Positions 14,979 through 17,167 of a stretch of DNA of 17,167 bases are shown piece after piece. The DNA is taken from positions 1-17,167 of the forward strand of contig DASCNB010000110.1 of the NCBI GenBank assembly GCA_036011265.1, given 5' to 3'. Below the pieces are notes generated by a model. It saw only the letters and a program-made list of their open reading frames with translations. It made no database searches and was not told where the DNA came from. This stretch comes from CAJXCL01 sp036011265. GTDB taxonomy: Bacteria; Nitrospinota; Nitrospinia; CAJXCL01. Each line of letters starts with the position of its first letter. Position 1 is the first letter of the stretch. The translations under genes were made by a program, and so were the position numbers.

Positions 14979-15007
14979 AAGATATAACCGTTGACAGTTT
15001 TTGTCAA
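14979..15007 (-). promoter_or_regulatory. Sigma-70 promoter of the arsR-like unit
   Basis: On the minus strand a perfect TTGACA (15007-15002) is followed after 17 bases by TATCTT (14984-14979), four of six to consensus. The -35 hexamer is also one arm of an inverted repeat, TTGACA-N5-TGTCAA, spanning 14991-15007, a second possible regulator site. The gap up to the anti-sigma gene otherwise shows only a small AGGTT/AACCT hairpin near 15051-15062. Confidence 0.6.
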
Positions 15008-15091
15008 GGTTATTTTTTTAGGAGGATTTCCTGATCTTTACAGCTTTTGCAGGTTTGAACCTTTTGCAATCTCAGCTTCATAACCGGAATG

Positions 15092-15331
15092 TTATGATAA
15101 TTCCATTTCCTTGCGAATGGCTTTACGGAGTTGATCACGGACGTCATCCGGGAATTTTTCAGGGGCCTGGTTTTTGATTAATTGAAGACTTTTTTTCATA
15201 AGTTCAATATTTTCTTCACATTCAGTACACGTACTTACATGATCTTCAGCGAATGAAACCAGATCCGGGTCCAGCTCACCGTCAAGATATTCGGACATTT
15301 TTTCAAACAGTTGTTTGCAAATCTCGTTCAT
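15092..15331 (-). CDS. Zinc-finger anti-sigma factor (soluble ZAS type)
   Basis: A 79-residue protein with the zinc anti-sigma signature: C5, then H31-x3-C35-x2-C38 (HVSTCTEC), preceded by the usual SEYLDGELD. Such domains sequester the cognate ECF sigma factor, and in some members redox changes at the zinc cysteines release it. There is no membrane helix, so it should be cytoplasmic and would respond to an internal cue rather than an envelope signal. The residues after the finger (about 45-79) are a charged helical tail. Its start codon overlaps the stop of the sigma gene by one base (TAATG), and an AAAGGG ribosome binding site lies inside the sigma gene, so the pair is translationally coupled. 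Confidence 0.88.
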   Translation of the reverse strand: MNEICKQLFEKMSEYLDGELDPDLVSFAEDHVSTCTECEENIELMKKSLQLIKNQAPEKFPDDVRDQLRKAIRKEMELS

Positions 15332-15930
15332 TAGTTTTCCCTTTCCATATAGTACTCTTCAAGGCTTCTCCTTAAAAATAATCGGGCCCTGTGAAGTCGG
15401 GATTTAACAGCCGGCACATTGATCTCAAGAGTTTGAGCTGTTTCTTCCGCTGTAAATCCTTCCAGGTCCCTCAAAACCAGCACAATCCTGTATTTACGAG
15501 GCATCAGTTGAAGGTTTTTTTGAATATGCTCGCTTAACTCCTGGTTCAGCATTTCCTCAGCAGAAGTTTTATGCCATGAAGGCTTTTTATCATCCGGGGT
15601 TTCTTTCTCGTTTGGGAGGAATTCCTCTAAAGAAATTTTAAAATCAGGTTCACCACCTTTTTTTCGTTTTGTTTTTAAGCAGGCTGAAGAAGCAACCTTG
15701 TAAAGCCATGTTTTAAAGGAAGAATCCCCGCGAAAACTACTAATGTAGCGGTATGTATTCAAAAAAGTATCCTGAAGAACATCCTTTGCTCCTTCCGGGC
15801 AACCGCACATCCGGACTAAAAAGCCATAAATGTTCCCTTCATATCGGGTCATGAGATCTTCAAAAGCAGAATTATTTCCTGCCTTAAAACGCTCTATAAT
15901 TTCCCAATCTTTATCTTGAATAGCCGGCAT
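15331..15930 (-). CDS. ECF-type RNA polymerase sigma factor (sigma-70 family)
   Basis: A 199-residue alternative sigma factor. Region 2 spans about residues 22-88, with AFEDLMTRYEGNIYGF, the core-binding and -10 helix GAKDVLQDTFLNTYRYISSF, then FKTWLYKVASSACL. A charged linker rich in Glu, Asp and Lys follows (about 89-130). Region 4 spans about 135-188, with LMPRKYRIVLVLRDLEGFTA and the -35 reader AEETAQTLEINVPAVKSRLH. I chose the ATG at 15930 because an AAGGA ribosome binding site stands six to seven bases upstream. The frame is open to a TTG at 15996, which lacks one. It is followed by its anti-sigma factor with a one-base overlap. No matching ECF promoter pair was convincing upstream. Confidence 0.92.
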   Translation of the reverse strand: MPAIQDKDWEIIERFKAGNNSAFEDLMTRYEGNIYGFLVRMCGCPEGAKDVLQDTFLNTYRYISSFRGDSSFKTWLYKVASSACLKTKRKKGGEPDFKISLEEFLPNEKETPDDKKPSWHKTSAEEMLNQELSEHIQKNLQLMPRKYRIVLVLRDLEGFTAEETAQTLEINVPAVKSRLHRARLFLRRSLEEYYMEREN

Positions 15931-16248
15931 TTTTTTCCTTAATATATATTTCCGTATATCAAATTTCACTGCGTCATTGGTCGAAATCTTCGACAACGTA
16001 ATAACACATACGCCTTACTCGGATTTCTCCCTGCTAGTCTTGTGAAATTTAATATCAGAAAATCTATTTAATCTATAAACAATTCATACTATCACAACGC
16101 CATACTGCAGTAAATCAAAGTAGGCATTTAGCAGCAGGCAAGAGAAAAATTGAAACATTAAAAAAATAACTCATACGGGAAAACAGGATAAACGCGGACT
16201 GTTGGTCTCGTTTATCCTGTCCATCCTGTCAAATATTTTCATAATACT
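15931..16248. other. 318-bp intergenic region upstream of the sigma gene
   Basis: This gap between the sigma gene and the secreted two-module protein holds no gene I can support. Its right part carries the hairpin at 16183-16220. A weak sigma-70-like pair on the minus strand (TTGTGA near 16093-16088, 16 bases, TAGATT near 16071-16066) is the best promoter candidate seen for the sigma gene, but it is poor. Confidence 0.4.
16183..16220 (-). terminator. 12-bp stem hairpin, terminator of the secreted-protein gene or dispersed repeat
   Basis: ACAGGATAAACG (16183-16194) and its exact reverse complement (16209-16220) enclose a 14-base loop, 28 bp past the stop at 16249. On the minus strand the stem is followed by TTTT, so it can act as an intrinsic terminator. 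Just before the stem the word GACAGGAT occurs twice in tandem. This phrase resembles repeats scattered between genes in other genomes, so it may be a repeat that also works as a terminator. Confidence 0.6.
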
Positions 16249-16968
16249 TTATAGCCTCGCAAATTCGTTATCCATTGGAGATTCATTTTCATTAGGTGTG
16301 AGCTTTGACATATTTACGAATTCACGATCTTCATAATTGGCAATGTTTCCTGTATCAGTAAAAATGATCATGGCAAGATTCCAATTGCCTGAACTATTTT
16401 TTGTTTCAACCCTGTATCTGTCATCGATTGAAAAAATTCTTAAATGAGCTGTTTCATTCAAAGCGTTTTCCAGGGTATTGCAAAAACATGCATAAATGCC
16501 GTCTTCAGTAAATCTTGTATAAAAATCAGCATTTTGGCCTGTCTGGTCTGTAGTTATTTTATTGTAGTGGTCTAAATAATGGGCGATTACTCCTTGATCT
16601 AATTTACGTGTATATTCTATAAATTCCCCATCTTCATAGTTGGCAATTACCCCGGTTTTGTCATTTCGTATCTGAGCCAGCCTCCACTTTCCCTCGTTAT
16701 TCAGTATTTCGATCTCTGTACGGTCTTCTAATGAAAAAACCCTGATTTTCTTAACAATACCGGAAGGATCATTATAATACTGATAGATGCCATCGTTGGA
16801 TGAAGGGACCGTTTCTATTAGATCTCCTATGGCTTGCTCCTGATCCAGTAGAGGTTGGATGCTCATTATTCTATTAACTTCCTGAGAACCTGATATAGCA
16901 GCAAAACCGTTAGCGGAAAAGACCAATGTAATAAATAAAGATAATCCTAAAGTAAGTAACTTATTCAT
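16249..16968 (-). CDS. Secreted protein with two copies of a beta-rich module, unknown family
   Basis: A 239-residue protein with a signal peptide (about residues 1-24, MNKLLTLGLSLFITLVFSAN then GFAA). The mature part contains one module twice. Copy 1 (about 58-118) runs DGIYQYY, IRVFSLEDRTEIEILNNEGK, WRLAQI, TGVIANYEDGEFIEY. Copy 2 (about 155-220) runs DGIYACFC, LRIFSIDDRYRVETKNSSGN, WNLAMI, TGNIANYEDREFVNM. The repeated core is DGIY, R(V/I)FS(L/I)(E/D)DR, GxW-LA-I and G-IANYED-EF. The two copies are joined by a linker of about 36 residues. C161 and C163 occur only in copy 2. There are no lipobox or membrane segments. I do not recognise the family; a binding or enzyme role is not evident. 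A strong AAGGAGG ribosome binding site confirms the start. It precedes the sigma/anti-sigma pair, with a hairpin between. Confidence 0.85.
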   Translation of the reverse strand: MNKLLTLGLSLFITLVFSANGFAAISGSQEVNRIMSIQPLLDQEQAIGDLIETVPSSNDGIYQYYNDPSGIVKKIRVFSLEDRTEIEILNNEGKWRLAQIRNDKTGVIANYEDGEFIEYTRKLDQGVIAHYLDHYNKITTDQTGQNADFYTRFTEDGIYACFCNTLENALNETAHLRIFSIDDRYRVETKNSSGNWNLAMIIFTDTGNIANYEDREFVNMSKLTPNENESPMDNEFARL

Positions 16969-17020
16969 GATAAACCTCCTTTAAAAAATGATTAATGATA
17001 AATAACTTGTGACCTTCAGC

Positions 17021-17167
17021 CTATGAAACGCACTTTTTGCATGTTGAAAAACCCACAATCTGATAAGCAGCACAATAACCTATCAATCCTGTAGCCAGTG
17101 GGATAATCCCGATTAATCCCCATAATGATTGCGGACCAACAAAAACCAGAGATAAAATCCCAGCTCC
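17021..17167 (-). CDS. DUF2892-type small membrane protein, C-terminal part (runs off the right edge)
   Basis: The last 48 residues are visible. They include two hydrophobic stretches around GPQSLWGLIGIIPLATGLIG, and the C-terminus reads YCAAYQIVGFSTCKKCVS. The pattern of a short helix pair followed by GYC-AY---G-STC matches the DUF2892 (YgaP-like membrane) domain, either as a stand-alone protein or the tail of a rhodanese-DUF2892 protein. Cysteines follow the second helix (C32 of the visible part, then STCKKC). Stand-alone members often sit near sulfur or ArsR-type genes; here the ArsR-type gene is about 2 kb downstream. The N-terminus and start are outside the window. The 52-bp gap to the secreted-protein gene is compatible with one transcript. 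Confidence 0.75.
   Translation of the reverse strand, partial: GAGILSLVFVGPQSLWGLIGIIPLATGLIGYCAAYQIVGFSTCKKCVS

Noticed and set aside
15043..15068. AGGTT/AACCT hairpin with flanking TTTTGCA words between the anti-sigma and ArsR-type genes
   Set aside because: The stem is only five pairs with a two-base loop and no U-run in the needed direction; too weak to call a terminator.
15931..15996. Upstream TTG start that would lengthen the sigma factor by 22 residues
   Set aside because: It lacks a ribosome binding site, while the ATG at 15930 has AAGGA at good spacing and gives a normal ECF length.

Overview
This window looks like an ordinary chromosomal stretch of an AT-rich (by eye about 40% GC), Gram-negative bacterium. 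Evidence for an outer membrane is an RND pump with its periplasmic adaptor, a LolA-like periplasmic carrier, a beta-barrel outer-membrane protein and the SecD/YajC pair. The lineage cannot be fixed from this sequence. Bactofilin plus long TPR proteins, ECF sigma factors and phrase-like intergenic inverted repeats would fit Desulfobacterota, Nitrospirota/Nitrospinota or Planctomycetota-type genomes, but that is inference. No tRNA, rRNA, CRISPR array, complete insertion sequence or prophage gene was seen.

Layout. Positions 1-406 (minus) hold the start of secD and all of yajC, with a promoter behind them. Positions 596-3512 (plus) hold the only two rightward genes: a MoeB-type activating enzyme fused to a rhodanese domain, and nadB. 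From 3544 to the right edge everything is on the minus strand. It begins with a bactofilin-transmembrane-TPR fusion, then tag (3-methyladenine glycosylase) and a SAM methyltransferase. Positions 7384-14247 hold a four-gene envelope block; in transcription order it is LolA-like protein, beta-barrel protein, RND adaptor, RND permease. Positions 14400-15007 hold a compact ArsR unit: a near-consensus promoter with a dyad at the likely start site, an ArsR-type repressor with eight cysteines, a perfect 22-bp palindrome, and an easily missed 59-residue protein with seven cysteines behind a strong ribosome binding site. Positions 15092-15930 hold an ECF sigma factor and its zinc-finger anti-sigma factor, overlapping by one base. 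Further right are a secreted protein made of two copies of one module (16249-16968) and the C-terminus of a DUF2892 membrane protein (17021-17167).

How the genes relate. The envelope block plausibly works as one machine moving a hydrophobic or lipid-linked substrate across the periplasm, although its genes are separated by 168-226 bp gaps. The ArsR unit looks like a metal or metalloid response cassette. The sigma/anti-sigma pair is a separate regulatory module whose targets are not visible here. Several intergenic gaps carry different inverted repeats (near 5600, 7300, 12000 and 16200) that resemble dispersed elements or terminators rather than genes.

Most promising points: the bactofilin-TPR fusion predicted to join a cytoplasmic polymer to a periplasmic scaffold, and the ArsR-palindrome-Cys-rich micro-gene cassette.
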